From Aequorivita aquimaris (lineage in GTDB: Bacteria; Bacteroidota; Bacteroidia; Flavobacteriales; Flavobacteriaceae), in contig NZ_JRWG01000004.1 in assembly GCF_001573155.1 (NCBI RefSeq), positions 62,001 through 126,000 of the forward strand: a stretch of 64,000 nucleotides of DNA, given 5' to 3'. The position numbers were made by a program, and so were the translations under genes. Of this stretch, positions 8,439 through 16,622 are shown one piece after another (the first letter of the stretch is position 1; every line of letters starts with the position of its first letter). The notes under the pieces were generated by a model. The model had not been told where the DNA came from, did not search any database, and was given only the letters and a program-made list of their open reading frames with translations.

Positions 8439-9200
8439 ATGCTTTCCATCATCATACCGGTTTTAAACGAGGCCGAAATCATTACGGAATTACTCAATTA
8501 TCTTTCGGAAAATCTCTCTGGGGAAAATGAAGCTGAAATCATCGTGGTTGATGGCGGCAGTAACGATGGCACCCAAAATATCATCCTTGCTTTTAAACCC
8601 AACAGGTTTTTAAAACCTGTTAGATTTATAGAATCTGACAAAGGCCGCGCCAAACAAATGAACAAAGGTGCGCAAATGGCTAACGGCGAGGTGTTTTACT
8701 TTATGCACGCCGATTCCTTTCCGCCGAAAAATTTTGACAGATACATTCTGTCGGAAGTAAAAAAAGGAAATCCCGCAGGCTGTTTCCGAATGAAATTTGA
8801 CAGCGACCATTGGTGGCTAAAGTTGGCCGGATGGCTTACGCAATTCCATTGGCGTGCCTGCCGTGGCGGCGACCAAAGCCAATTTATAACCAAAAGACTT
8901 TTTGAGGAAATTGGCGGTTTCGACGAAACCTACACGATTTACGAAGACAATATTTTAATCAACGAACTTTATAAACGGAAAAAGTTTGTGGTAATCCAAA
9001 AATGCATCACAACCTCTGCGCGTCTTTACAGGCAAAAAGGCGTTTGGAACTTGCAGTACCACTTTTGGGCAATTTATGTGAAACGCTGGTTTGGCGCAGA
9101 TGCCGATGAATTATACCAGTATTATTTGAAGCATATCAAGCAAGCGAATTCAACAGAAATTTCAGAAGAAAAATTCTCCAATCAAGTTGCTGAAAATTAA
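8439..9200 (+). CDS. TIGR04283 family arsenosugar-locus glycosyltransferase (GT2)
   Basis: 253 residues with a GT-A fold. Motifs are IIIPVLNEA, VVDGGSNDGT, GRAKQMNKGA and the DxD-like FMHADSFPP, then RGGDQSQFI and FDETYTIYEDN. This is the family commonly paired with TIGR04282 and ArsS; a transfer of a sugar or arseno-ribosyl group is likely but unproven. Between DGT and GRAKQMN it has about seven residues more than I expect of relatives, and that stretch is encoded by a near-perfect palindrome (8601-8621), suggesting an in-frame repeat insertion. A 120-bp repeat-containing gap separates it from the DUF547 gene. Confidence 0.85.
   Translation: MLSIIIPVLNEAEIITELLNYLSENLSGENEAEIIVVDGGSNDGTQNIILAFKPNRFLKPVRFIESDKGRAKQMNKGAQMANGEVFYFMHADSFPPKNFDRYILSEVKKGNPAGCFRMKFDSDHWWLKLAGWLTQFHWRACRGGDQSQFITKRLFEEIGGFDETYTIYEDNILINELYKRKKFVVIQKCITTSARLYRQKGVWNLQYHFWAIYVKRWFGADADELYQYYLKHIKQANSTEISEEKFSNQVAEN
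8601..8621. repeat. In-frame palindrome inside the TIGR04283 gene
   Basis: AACAGGTTTT (8601-8610) is the exact reverse complement of AAAACCTGTT (8612-8621), with one base between. Imperfect symmetry extends outward to about 8595-8627. It is read as KPNRFLKPVRF within the glycosyltransferase. Confidence 0.85.
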
Positions 9201-9287
9201 ACAGATTTAAAATCTTTCGATTTTTCAAAGTGGTTTCTTTCCAAAATTTTTAGGATATTGTAAAGAAAAACTAACAAAAACAAAGCT

Positions 9288-9722
9288 ATGAACATATTTG
9301 AAGCAATTAGAAAAGACCACGACAAACAACGCGAACTCTGCCGTTTGGTAACCTCCACTTCGGGCGATTCAAAAGGGAGAAAGGAAATGTGGGAAAAACT
9401 GAAGCACGAATTAAAAATACACGCAGACGCCGAGGAACGCACGTTCTATTCGCCATTGATTCATAACGATATGATGCAGGAGCACGCCCGCCACGGGATA
9501 GCCGAACATCACGAAATGGACGAACTCATGGAAAAAGTGGACGAAACCGATATGGATTCTCCTGCCTGGCTTGTGTACGCAAAACAACTATGTGAAAAGG
9601 TAGAGCACCATTTGGAAGATGAGGAGCACAGCTTCTTTCAATTGGCAGGAAAGGTTTTTACCGAAACCCAAAAAACGTCCATCGCGAAGGATTACTTGGA
9701 AGAAATGAAAAAGAACAGATAG
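9288..9722 (+). CDS. Hemerythrin domain protein
   Basis: 144 residues forming one four-helix HHE bundle. Metal-ligand positions are seen in KDHDKQR (His11), IHADAEERTFY, AEHHEMDEL and VEHHLEDEEHSFF. It is expected to bind a di-iron centre and to act in oxygen or NO sensing or storage, or in iron repair. It has no signal peptide, so it is cytosolic. It is 87 bp after the TIGR04283 gene and convergent with the glycosidase gene 9 bp away. No direct link to the neighbours can be shown. Confidence 0.9.
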   Translation: MNIFEAIRKDHDKQRELCRLVTSTSGDSKGRKEMWEKLKHELKIHADAEERTFYSPLIHNDMMQEHARHGIAEHHEMDELMEKVDETDMDSPAWLVYAKQLCEKVEHHLEDEEHSFFQLAGKVFTETQKTSIAKDYLEEMKKNR

Positions 9723-9731
9723 CCTAAATTG

Positions 9732-10787
9732 TTACTCTTTTTGGGTTGAATAAAATTTTGAAACCACTCGTAGGGCAGGTTTGTTTTGTGGCGTAAACTG
9801 ATTGTCATCGGGCCCTCCCACTTTTTCGTTCAAAACAAACCATTTCCACAGAAAACCACCCGCAAACCAATTTTCATCCCAAATGGATTGGTAGAGACCT
9901 TCAAGTAAATTTGTTTGCGCCTCTAAATTCACGGAGGTCATTTCCCGATCGCTTTTCCAAGGTTCTTTCCCGCTGAAATTGACACTTCGGTAGCCGTATT
10001 CCGCAAAGAGGATTTTTTTGTTTTCCTTTTCTGAAAAATCTTTTAATTCTTTTTTCCATCGCCCCCAACCTGCTATTGCCTCTTCCACTGTTGGAGTTTC
10101 GCTCTCCGAAACTGGGAAATAAGCATCCACGCCAATATAATCCAGCGCATCCCAAAACGGTACGCGACTGTACTCGTCCCAATTGGCGGCATAGGTCAAT
10201 TTTCCGTTGTAAACCTTCTTTACTTCCGCAATCAATTCGCGCCAATAATCGGGACGGTGCTCTATAAATTTTTCCAATTCGGTACCGATACAGAAAATTT
10301 CAATACTTTTTGCCTCGGCAATTTTCGCAAAATCGAGGATAAAATTTTTATAGGTTTCCTCAAGTTGGCGCCAATCTGCCTCCGAAGCCATTTCAACATA
10401 GCCTGTATATTCGCCATTCCAAACCCAAATTTGGGGTTTCATCATTACCTCTATTTCGTTATTGTGAAGCAATTCAACATATTGTGTTACCCCTAGGCGC
10501 GTTTCACCAAACCATTGGCGTTCTTGGTCGTAGATTATTTCGGGATGGCTTAAACTTCTTATAAAACCGAAGGGCATTACGGTAACATAATTGGCATTGA
10601 CTTCCTTTAAAGAAGCAACATTTTTGTGCGAAAGTGAATCTGGAGCCGCCACAAGGCTCACACCGTTTATTTTGGAAATGGTCGAATTTTGAATTATTTT
10701 TTCTTCGGAAGAATTCTTCTTTTGGGCGCACCCAGTTATAATAGCGAAAAGAAGAATACCGTGCACTAAGCGATGAAGCAATATCAT
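9732..10787 (-). CDS. GH113-like TIM-barrel glycosidase lipoprotein
   Basis: 351 residues. The signal peptide has a lipobox (FAIITGC, Cys20). The barrel resembles GH113/endo-beta-mannanase-type enzymes: VMMKPQIWVW, FCIGTELEKF with the likely acid/base Glu, YIGVDAYFPVSE, and ILFAEYGYRS with the likely nucleophile Glu, then a Trp-rich GGFLWKWF. It would act on a beta-mannan-like or related glycan at the cell surface or in the periplasm. It is on its own, not in a polysaccharide utilisation locus (no SusC/D). Substrate is not determinable. Confidence 0.75.
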   Translation of the reverse strand: MILLHRLVHGILLFAIITGCAQKKNSSEEKIIQNSTISKINGVSLVAAPDSLSHKNVASLKEVNANYVTVMPFGFIRSLSHPEIIYDQERQWFGETRLGVTQYVELLHNNEIEVMMKPQIWVWNGEYTGYVEMASEADWRQLEETYKNFILDFAKIAEAKSIEIFCIGTELEKFIEHRPDYWRELIAEVKKVYNGKLTYAANWDEYSRVPFWDALDYIGVDAYFPVSESETPTVEEAIAGWGRWKKELKDFSEKENKKILFAEYGYRSVNFSGKEPWKSDREMTSVNLEAQTNLLEGLYQSIWDENWFAGGFLWKWFVLNEKVGGPDDNQFTPQNKPALRVVSKFYSTQKE

Positions 10788-10850
10788 TTTGAAATATTAA
10801 AAGTTGAATTTAAGGCTTTATTTCAGAAATTAGGGAAATATTAATACCTG

Positions 10851-10886
10851 TTTTGAAACTGCCCCAATTGTAATTGCGTAAATTTA
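10851..10886 (+). promoter_or_regulatory. Possible promoter of the FAD oxidoreductase gene
   Basis: TTTTG at 10851-10855, then 23 bp, then TAAATTTA at 10879-10886 (7 of 8 matches to TAnnTTTG), 31 bp before the ATG at 10918. Confidence 0.4.
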
Positions 10887-10917
10887 TAAACGACTGAAGA
10901 AACTAATCACCAAAAGT

Positions 10918-12219
10918 ATGGAGCACATCGTCATTATAGGCAACGGAATTGCAGGTGTAACGGCCGCTCGACACATTCGTAAACTTTCCGATAAAAAAAT
11001 AACCATTATTTCCGCTGAAGCCAATCATTTTTTTTCCCGCACTGCCTTGATGTACGTTTATATGGGCCATATGCGCTGGCGCGATATTGAACCCTATGAA
11101 CATTGGTTTTGGGAAAAGAACAGGCTGGAACTTAAAAAAGCCTATGTTGAAACGGTCGATACCAACAACAAAACGCTTTATTTTAAAGGCGGCGGCATCT
11201 TAACCTACGACAAGCTCATTATTGCCTCAGGTTCGGTGACAAATACCTTTGGCTGGGAAGGTTTGGATTTGAATGGCGTACAGGGATTGGTTACGAAACA
11301 GGATTTGGAAAAAATTGAAAAAAATGCGCCAAACAATAAAGAATGTCCCCGGGCGGTGATTGTCGGTGGCGGATTGATAGGCGTTGAAATGGCCGAAATG
11401 CTCCGCACCCGCGATATTGAAGTAACCATGCTCGTGCGCGAAGATGGGTTTTGGAGCAACGTCCTTCCAAAACAGGATGCCGAAATGATTTCGCGGCATA
11501 TTGTTTCGCACGGGGTGGATCTTCGGCATAATTCAGAACTCGACAAAATTTTGGACGATGGTAGCGGCAACGTCCGCTCCGTTTTAACCAAGGATGGAGA
11601 GGAAATTCCCTGTAGCGTGGTTGGAATTACCACGGGTGTAAAGCCACAGATTTCCTTTCTTCAACATTCAAAAATTGAAACCGATAAAGGTATTTTGGTA
11701 AACCGAAAACTGGAAACAAACATTGAAGACGTATATGCCATTGGCGATTGTGCACAGCAACGCGAACCCATAGGCAACCGCCCACCAGTAGAGGCGGTTT
11801 GGTACACTGGCCGGATGATGGGCGAGGCTTTGGCACAGACAATCTGCGGAAAACCTTTTGAATACAATCCAGGTAACTGGTTTAACAGCGCCAAGTTTTT
11901 TGATATTGAATACCAAGCCTATGGTTGGGTTTTTTCAGAAAGTAAACGAAAGGATTACGAAGCCCAATTCCATTGGAAGTGTGCGAGTGATCTTCGCTGC
12001 GTAACGATTTCATACAATAAAAATTCAAATGAATTTCTGGGAATAAACACCTTCGGAATACGGATGAAACATGAGGTTTTTGACAAATGGCTAAATGAAA
12101 AGCGAAGCGTTGATTATGTAATTGAAAATTTAAAACAAGCCAATTTCGACCCTGAATTTTATAGAAAATATGAAAAGGTGATTCAATCAAAATTTTTCAA
12201 CCAACCCGTAAACGCATAA
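10918..12219 (+). CDS. FAD/NAD(P)-dependent oxidoreductase (nitrite-reductase-domain-like)
   Basis: 433 residues in the two-Rossmann pyridine nucleotide-disulphide oxidoreductase family. The FAD motif is IIGNGIAGVTAAR near residue 6, the NAD motif is VIVGGGLIGVEMAE near 147, and VYAIGDCAQ closes the FAD site. There is no redox CxxC, so it resembles NirB-type or ferredoxin-reductase-like enzymes rather than disulphide reductases. About 100 C-terminal residues follow. It is 3 bp upstream of a membrane multi-cluster protein, which strongly suggests an NAD(P)H-to-FeS electron path. The acceptor is unknown. Confidence 0.85.
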   Translation: MEHIVIIGNGIAGVTAARHIRKLSDKKITIISAEANHFFSRTALMYVYMGHMRWRDIEPYEHWFWEKNRLELKKAYVETVDTNNKTLYFKGGGILTYDKLIIASGSVTNTFGWEGLDLNGVQGLVTKQDLEKIEKNAPNNKECPRAVIVGGGLIGVEMAEMLRTRDIEVTMLVREDGFWSNVLPKQDAEMISRHIVSHGVDLRHNSELDKILDDGSGNVRSVLTKDGEEIPCSVVGITTGVKPQISFLQHSKIETDKGILVNRKLETNIEDVYAIGDCAQQREPIGNRPPVEAVWYTGRMMGEALAQTICGKPFEYNPGNWFNSAKFFDIEYQAYGWVFSESKRKDYEAQFHWKCASDLRCVTISYNKNSNEFLGINTFGIRMKHEVFDKWLNEKRSVDYVIENLKQANFDPEFYRKYEKVIQSKFFNQPVNA

Positions 12220-12222
12220 TCT

Positions 12223-13809
12223 ATGAGTACAGTCCAACGAAATATGTCGCTTACGGGCGAACCGCCAAAAACGATAAATACCCAGCAAAAACTTGCATCG
12301 GCCATCGGTTTGATAGGTTTGGCGGTGCTTTTTTTGGCGTTATTCAATATAAATTTTCCCAATAAAACCCTTTGGCTTACCGCCTCATTAATCGCCATTG
12401 GCGGCGGCACGGTTTGGTTTTCCATTGCTGCTTACGGCAACAAACACGAAGGGATTAAAAACGACGGCGTATATTTTAAGTCGCTTACTTCCAAAGGATT
12501 TTGGGCATGGGTTTTGGGCATTACCCTTACTTTGTATTACGTGGTGCTCTATTGGTTCCCGCAGTATTTGGGTCTGGTTCAGGATGGCGAAAACAAAGGG
12601 TTGGTAGCCCTTTTTGACCCATTGAGCAAATTTTTGAACGGTGGCCCCGCTAGCCAGTGGTTTGTGTACGGCACACTTTATACCGTCGCTATTTTGGCCT
12701 TCGGAATAAAATTCATTTTGAAATACCGCCACAATAAATACGAAAAATTGCGAACTTATTCCGTAATGTTCTTCCAGTTGGGGTTTGCGTTCTTGATTCC
12801 GGAACTGATGCAAAGGCTGAACAGCGATTCCTTCTCCCTACCCTATTACGACCTTAAAAATATTTGGCCGCTCAATTACTACAATTTTGAGCAATACCGG
12901 GTAGATCAATTTATTTCCGCCGGCGATATTGGCTTGGCATTATTGATTTTCGGAATCGCCTCCATTTTTATAATTACGCCAATTTTAACGTATAAATATG
13001 GCAAACGCTGGTATTGCTCCTGGGTTTGCGGTTGCGGGGGATTGGCAGAAACCGCCGGCGATCCGTTTCGGCATTTGAGCGACAAACGGCAGATAGCCTG
13101 GAAGGTGGAACGCTGGGTAATCCACAGCGTGTTGGTGTTTGTGGTTTTAATGACCACGGCGGTGGTGCACAGCTATTTGGGCGATGACAGTTCAAAATAT
13201 TGGTTGACGAAAGTCGTATTCCTAATTTCCGTGGCAGTAATCCTAACGGCCGTTTTTGCGGGAACCTTTATTTTTAAAAGGGAAGAACTGCAAAAAGACG
13301 CCCGTTATGGGGCAATCGGTTACTTCGTGATTATTATTTCGTTGATCGGTTTTCACTATTTTTCAGGAAAAACCTTGTTTCTATTTGAAGCCGAAACCCT
13401 TCGCCAAAGCTATGGTTTCTTGATTGGCGCCGTTTTTAGCGGGGTGATTGGCGTAGGATTTTACCCAATCTTCGGAAGTCGTGTTTGGTGCCGTTTCGGT
13501 TGCCCGATGGCTGCCATTTTGGGTTTTCAGCAACGGCTTTTTTCGCGTTTCAGAATTACCACAAACGGTGGCCAGTGTATCAGTTGCGGCAATTGTTCCA
13601 CCTATTGCGAAATGGGAATTGATGTACGCGCCTATGCCCAAAAGGGCGAAAATATTGTGCGTTCCAGCTGTGTGGGCTGCGGAATCTGCTCGGCAGTTTG
13701 TCCGCGCGGGGTTTTGAAACTTGAAAACGGGCCACTGGAAAAACGAATTGATTCCAACGAAATTCTTTTGGGAAATGACGTGGATTTGATGAAATATGTG
13801 AATAATTAA
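12223..13809 (+). CDS. Membrane [4Fe-4S] electron-transfer protein (NapH/NosR-like)
   Basis: 528 residues with about eight to ten membrane segments. Iron-sulphur ligands occur in CSWVCGCGG (near residue 265) and CRFGCP (near 422), as in NapH/NosR-like proteins. Two ferredoxin-type motifs follow near the C-terminus: CISCGNCSTYCEMGID and CVGCGICSAVCPRG. It is probably an inner-membrane quinol/ferredoxin electron conduit fed by the preceding FAD enzyme (3-bp gap). There is no nos, nap or cytochrome oxidase gene nearby to name the partner. It follows the arsenosugar-type cluster, but participation there is only a hypothesis. Confidence 0.85.
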   Translation: MSTVQRNMSLTGEPPKTINTQQKLASAIGLIGLAVLFLALFNINFPNKTLWLTASLIAIGGGTVWFSIAAYGNKHEGIKNDGVYFKSLTSKGFWAWVLGITLTLYYVVLYWFPQYLGLVQDGENKGLVALFDPLSKFLNGGPASQWFVYGTLYTVAILAFGIKFILKYRHNKYEKLRTYSVMFFQLGFAFLIPELMQRLNSDSFSLPYYDLKNIWPLNYYNFEQYRVDQFISAGDIGLALLIFGIASIFIITPILTYKYGKRWYCSWVCGCGGLAETAGDPFRHLSDKRQIAWKVERWVIHSVLVFVVLMTTAVVHSYLGDDSSKYWLTKVVFLISVAVILTAVFAGTFIFKREELQKDARYGAIGYFVIIISLIGFHYFSGKTLFLFEAETLRQSYGFLIGAVFSGVIGVGFYPIFGSRVWCRFGCPMAAILGFQQRLFSRFRITTNGGQCISCGNCSTYCEMGIDVRAYAQKGENIVRSSCVGCGICSAVCPRGVLKLENGPLEKRIDSNEILLGNDVDLMKYVNN

Positions 13810-13834
13810 TTAGTTTTCAGTCGCAGTCGCGGTT

Positions 13835-14233
13835 TCAGAGGTCAGTGGAAAAATCGTTCTTTTTTCTTTTAAAAAAATTTACCCAAAGAGAACAAATTAA
13901 GGCCAGCAACGTGAAAACCAAGGTCAAAATTTCCACGAGTTGTGCATCCGGCCGCCAGCCCGAAGGGGTTTCCACCAAAAAGGTTATATAACTATTCGGA
14001 AGGTTGGTTTTTCCCAATTGGCGCAGGATGTCGTAATGCCAATCGGTGAGAAAGCAATACCCAAAACCTTTCCAAATGCCCAGTACGAGCCACGAAAAAA
14101 GGGTAAGCGCCAAAGTGAAAAGATGCAATTTTCGGGTCTTCGGAAAAATCCAACCAAACAGATTAAATACAATAAGCACCGTATGAAAAACGATAAAAAC
14201 CCAATTGCCAAGATGGAGCCAGAAATTTTCCAA
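13835..14233 (-). CDS. DUF2784 membrane protein
   Basis: 132 residues with three or four transmembrane helices. The family blocks are visible: FNLFGWIFPKTRKLHLFTL, WLVLGIWKGFGYCFLTDWHYDILRQLG, which includes a Cys-Phe-Leu-Thr-Asp-Trp-His core. Function is unknown. It is transcribed opposite to the flanking genes, convergent with the FeS protein and divergent from the glycosyltransferase pair. Confidence 0.8.
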   Translation of the reverse strand: MENFWLHLGNWVFIVFHTVLIVFNLFGWIFPKTRKLHLFTLALTLFSWLVLGIWKGFGYCFLTDWHYDILRQLGKTNLPNSYITFLVETPSGWRPDAQLVEILTLVFTLLALICSLWVNFFKRKKNDFSTDL

Positions 14234-14318
14234 GATTTTTAATTTTTTGAATTCTTAAATAGCTACAATTTAAAGTTTATTTTTCTGAAATTCGCAATTC
14301 ATAAATTTTCCCGTTTTA

Positions 14319-15020
14319 ATGATCAAAATTATTAAAGTAATAATTCCCGCCTTTAACGAAGAAGCCTCGATAGGGAAAGTGATTGCTGAAATTCCAAACA
14401 TCGTTTCAGAAATAATTGTGGTCAATAATAATTCTACCGACAATACTTCGGAAATTGCCAAAAATGCAGGTGCAACAGTACTTTTTCAACCCAAAGCTGG
14501 CTATGGCAATGCTTGTTTGAAAGGGATGGAATACATTTCACATTTCGGTTCCGCTCAACGACCGGATATAGTTGTTTTTCTCGATGGCGATTACAGCGAT
14601 TACCCTTCGGAATTGACAAAAATAGTTGCCCCCATTTTAGAAGATGACATAGATTTTGTGGTGGGTGCACGTGTAAAAGAATTGCGTGAAGCTGGCTCGA
14701 TGACTTTTCCGCAACGCTTCGGAAACGCATTGGCAACCAAGTTGATGAAACTTTTTTTCAACTCAAAATTTACGGATCTTGGGCCTTTTCGCGCCATTAA
14801 ATACGAAAAATTGCGCGCCCTAAATATGGAGGACAAAACCTACGGCTGGACCGTGGAAATGCAGCTAAAAGTGTTAAAAAAGAAATTTACCTACGTGGAA
14901 GTACCCGTAAAATACAAAAACCGCATTGGCACCTCAAAAGTTTCGGGTACCGTAAAAGGTGCTATCTTTGCGGGCGTAAAAATCCTAAGCTGGATCTTTA
15001 AATACAGTTTCAAAAAATGA
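14319..15020 (+). CDS. Family 2 glycosyltransferase, dolichyl-phosphate-type
   Basis: 233 residues. Motifs are VIIPAFNEEASIG, VVNNNSTDNT and the metal-binding VVFLDGDYSDYP, then FTDLGPFRAIKYE and YGWTVEMQLKVLKK, the pattern of DPM/DPG synthase-like enzymes that load a sugar onto a polyprenyl phosphate. It has no long C-terminal membrane domain. Its last four bases (ATGA) overlap the next gene, so the two are translationally coupled and probably work in one pathway. Confidence 0.88.
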   Translation: MIKIIKVIIPAFNEEASIGKVIAEIPNIVSEIIVVNNNSTDNTSEIAKNAGATVLFQPKAGYGNACLKGMEYISHFGSAQRPDIVVFLDGDYSDYPSELTKIVAPILEDDIDFVVGARVKELREAGSMTFPQRFGNALATKLMKLFFNSKFTDLGPFRAIKYEKLRALNMEDKTYGWTVEMQLKVLKKKFTYVEVPVKYKNRIGTSKVSGTVKGAIFAGVKILSWIFKYSFKK

Positions 15021-16507
15021 TTCTTGAATCAATAATCATTGCCGTTTATTCCGTTGCCCTGCTCCTCATTTTTATGTACGCTTTGGCGCAACTCAACTTG
15101 CTGTTCAATTACCTGAGTGCCCGAAAGCACCACAAAAACGCACCGACTTTCGATTTTTCAAATGATGCGGAAATTCCTTACGTAACCATCCAACTTCCCG
15201 TTTATAATGAACTGTATGTTATGCAGCGCCTGCTGGATAATATTTCTGAAATTGATTACCCAAAGGAAAAACTGGAAATACAGGTGCTGGACGACAGCAC
15301 CGACGAGTCTTTTGAAGAAACCGCAAATCACATAAAGCAACTACGAAAAACGGGTTTGGACATTCAGCACGTAACCCGTAAAACCCGTGAAGGCTTTAAG
15401 GCTGGCGCCCTAAAGGAAGGTTTAAAGACTGCCAAAGGCGAATATATCGCGATTTTTGATGCCGATTTTCTACCGAAGAAAAACTGGTTGAAAAATACCA
15501 TCCCTTATTTTAAAGACCCCGAAATAGGCGTAGTACAGACCCGTTGGGGGCACTTAAACCGAGATTATTCGATACTCACCCGCGTACAGGCTTTTGCACT
15601 CGATGCGCATTTCACTTTGGAACAGGTGGGCCGAAACAGCAAGGGCCATTTTATAAATTTCAACGGCACGGCCGGGGTTTGGCGAAAGGAATGCATCATC
15701 GATGCTGGCAATTGGGAAGGCGACACACTAACCGAAGACCTCGACCTCAGCTATCGCGCGCAACTCAAAAACTGGAAATTTAAATATTTGGAAGAAGTAG
15801 AAACGCCGGCGGAGCTTCCTGTGGTTATTAGTGCGGCACGTTCGCAACAATTCCGGTGGAACAAAGGCGGTGCGGAAAACTTTCAGAAAATGGCTTGGCG
15901 CGTTTTTAAAAGTAGGGATATTTCCCTTAAAACCAAATTGCACAGTTTTCTGCATTTGCTGAACAGCACTATGTTTTTGAACATTTTGATAGTGGCAATC
16001 TTGAGTATCCCGATGCTTTATATCAAAAACGAATACGAGCATTTGAAGCTCTATTTCTACGTTATGAGCTTTTTCGTGATAAGCACGCTTATCTTTTTTA
16101 TCTGCTATTGGTTTACCTACAAAAGTATTTATGGCGGCGGGTTAAAGCATTTTCTGAAATATACCGCTATGTTTTTCACCTTCTTCTCAGTGGCGATGGG
16201 ATTTTCGCTTCACAACTCCATTGCGGTTTTGGAAGGCCATTTTGGGAAGAAAAGCGAATTTATCCGTACGCCGAAATTTAATATTGGAGCGCTGAAAGAT
16301 GGTTGGAAAGGCAATAAATACCTCACCAAAAACATATCGCCAAACGTGATTATTGAAGGGGTTTTGATGCTCTATTTTGCCTTCGGAATGTACAGCGCCT
16401 TCGTTGTGGGCGATCAAGGTGGCGATTTCGGACTATTCCCGTTCCATTTGATGCTTTTTTTGGGGTTTGGGTTTGTGTTTTTTAAATCATTGACTTCCAA
16501 AGCTTAG
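15017..16507 (+). CDS. Cellulose-synthase-like processive glycosyltransferase (GT2)
   Basis: 496 residues. An N-terminal membrane helix is followed by a GT2 core with VLDDSTDES, IFDADFLP, TEDLDLSYRA and QQFRWNKGGAEN, i.e. the D, DxD, TED and QxxRW motifs of processive synthases. At least four C-terminal membrane segments come next. The product may be an exported beta-glycan or a glycolipid. It overlaps the preceding DPM-type gene by 4 bp. No PilZ domain or BcsB/C partner is seen, so cellulose itself is unlikely. Confidence 0.88.
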   Translation: MILESIIIAVYSVALLLIFMYALAQLNLLFNYLSARKHHKNAPTFDFSNDAEIPYVTIQLPVYNELYVMQRLLDNISEIDYPKEKLEIQVLDDSTDESFEETANHIKQLRKTGLDIQHVTRKTREGFKAGALKEGLKTAKGEYIAIFDADFLPKKNWLKNTIPYFKDPEIGVVQTRWGHLNRDYSILTRVQAFALDAHFTLEQVGRNSKGHFINFNGTAGVWRKECIIDAGNWEGDTLTEDLDLSYRAQLKNWKFKYLEEVETPAELPVVISAARSQQFRWNKGGAENFQKMAWRVFKSRDISLKTKLHSFLHLLNSTMFLNILIVAILSIPMLYIKNEYEHLKLYFYVMSFFVISTLIFFICYWFTYKSIYGGGLKHFLKYTAMFFTFFSVAMGFSLHNSIAVLEGHFGKKSEFIRTPKFNIGALKDGWKGNKYLTKNISPNVIIEGVLMLYFAFGMYSAFVVGDQGGDFGLFPFHLMLFLGFGFVFFKSLTSKA

Positions 16508-16546
16508 GTCATAATGGAAAAAATCCTTCTATAATTCAATATTTAC

Positions 16547-16619
16547 GATTTACGATTGTAGATTTACGATTATAAAAATACTTCAGCAATCAAAAATCGT
16601 AAATCGACAATCTAAAATC
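16547..16619. repeat. Imperfect inverted repeat abutting the PaiB start
   Basis: Arms of 25 nt at 16547-16571 and 16595-16619 are complementary at 22 positions, built from repeats of GATTTACGATT. The right arm ends 3 bp before the ATG at 16623. It could terminate the upstream transcript or occlude translation of the next gene. Confidence 0.8.
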
Positions 16620-16622
16620 AAA

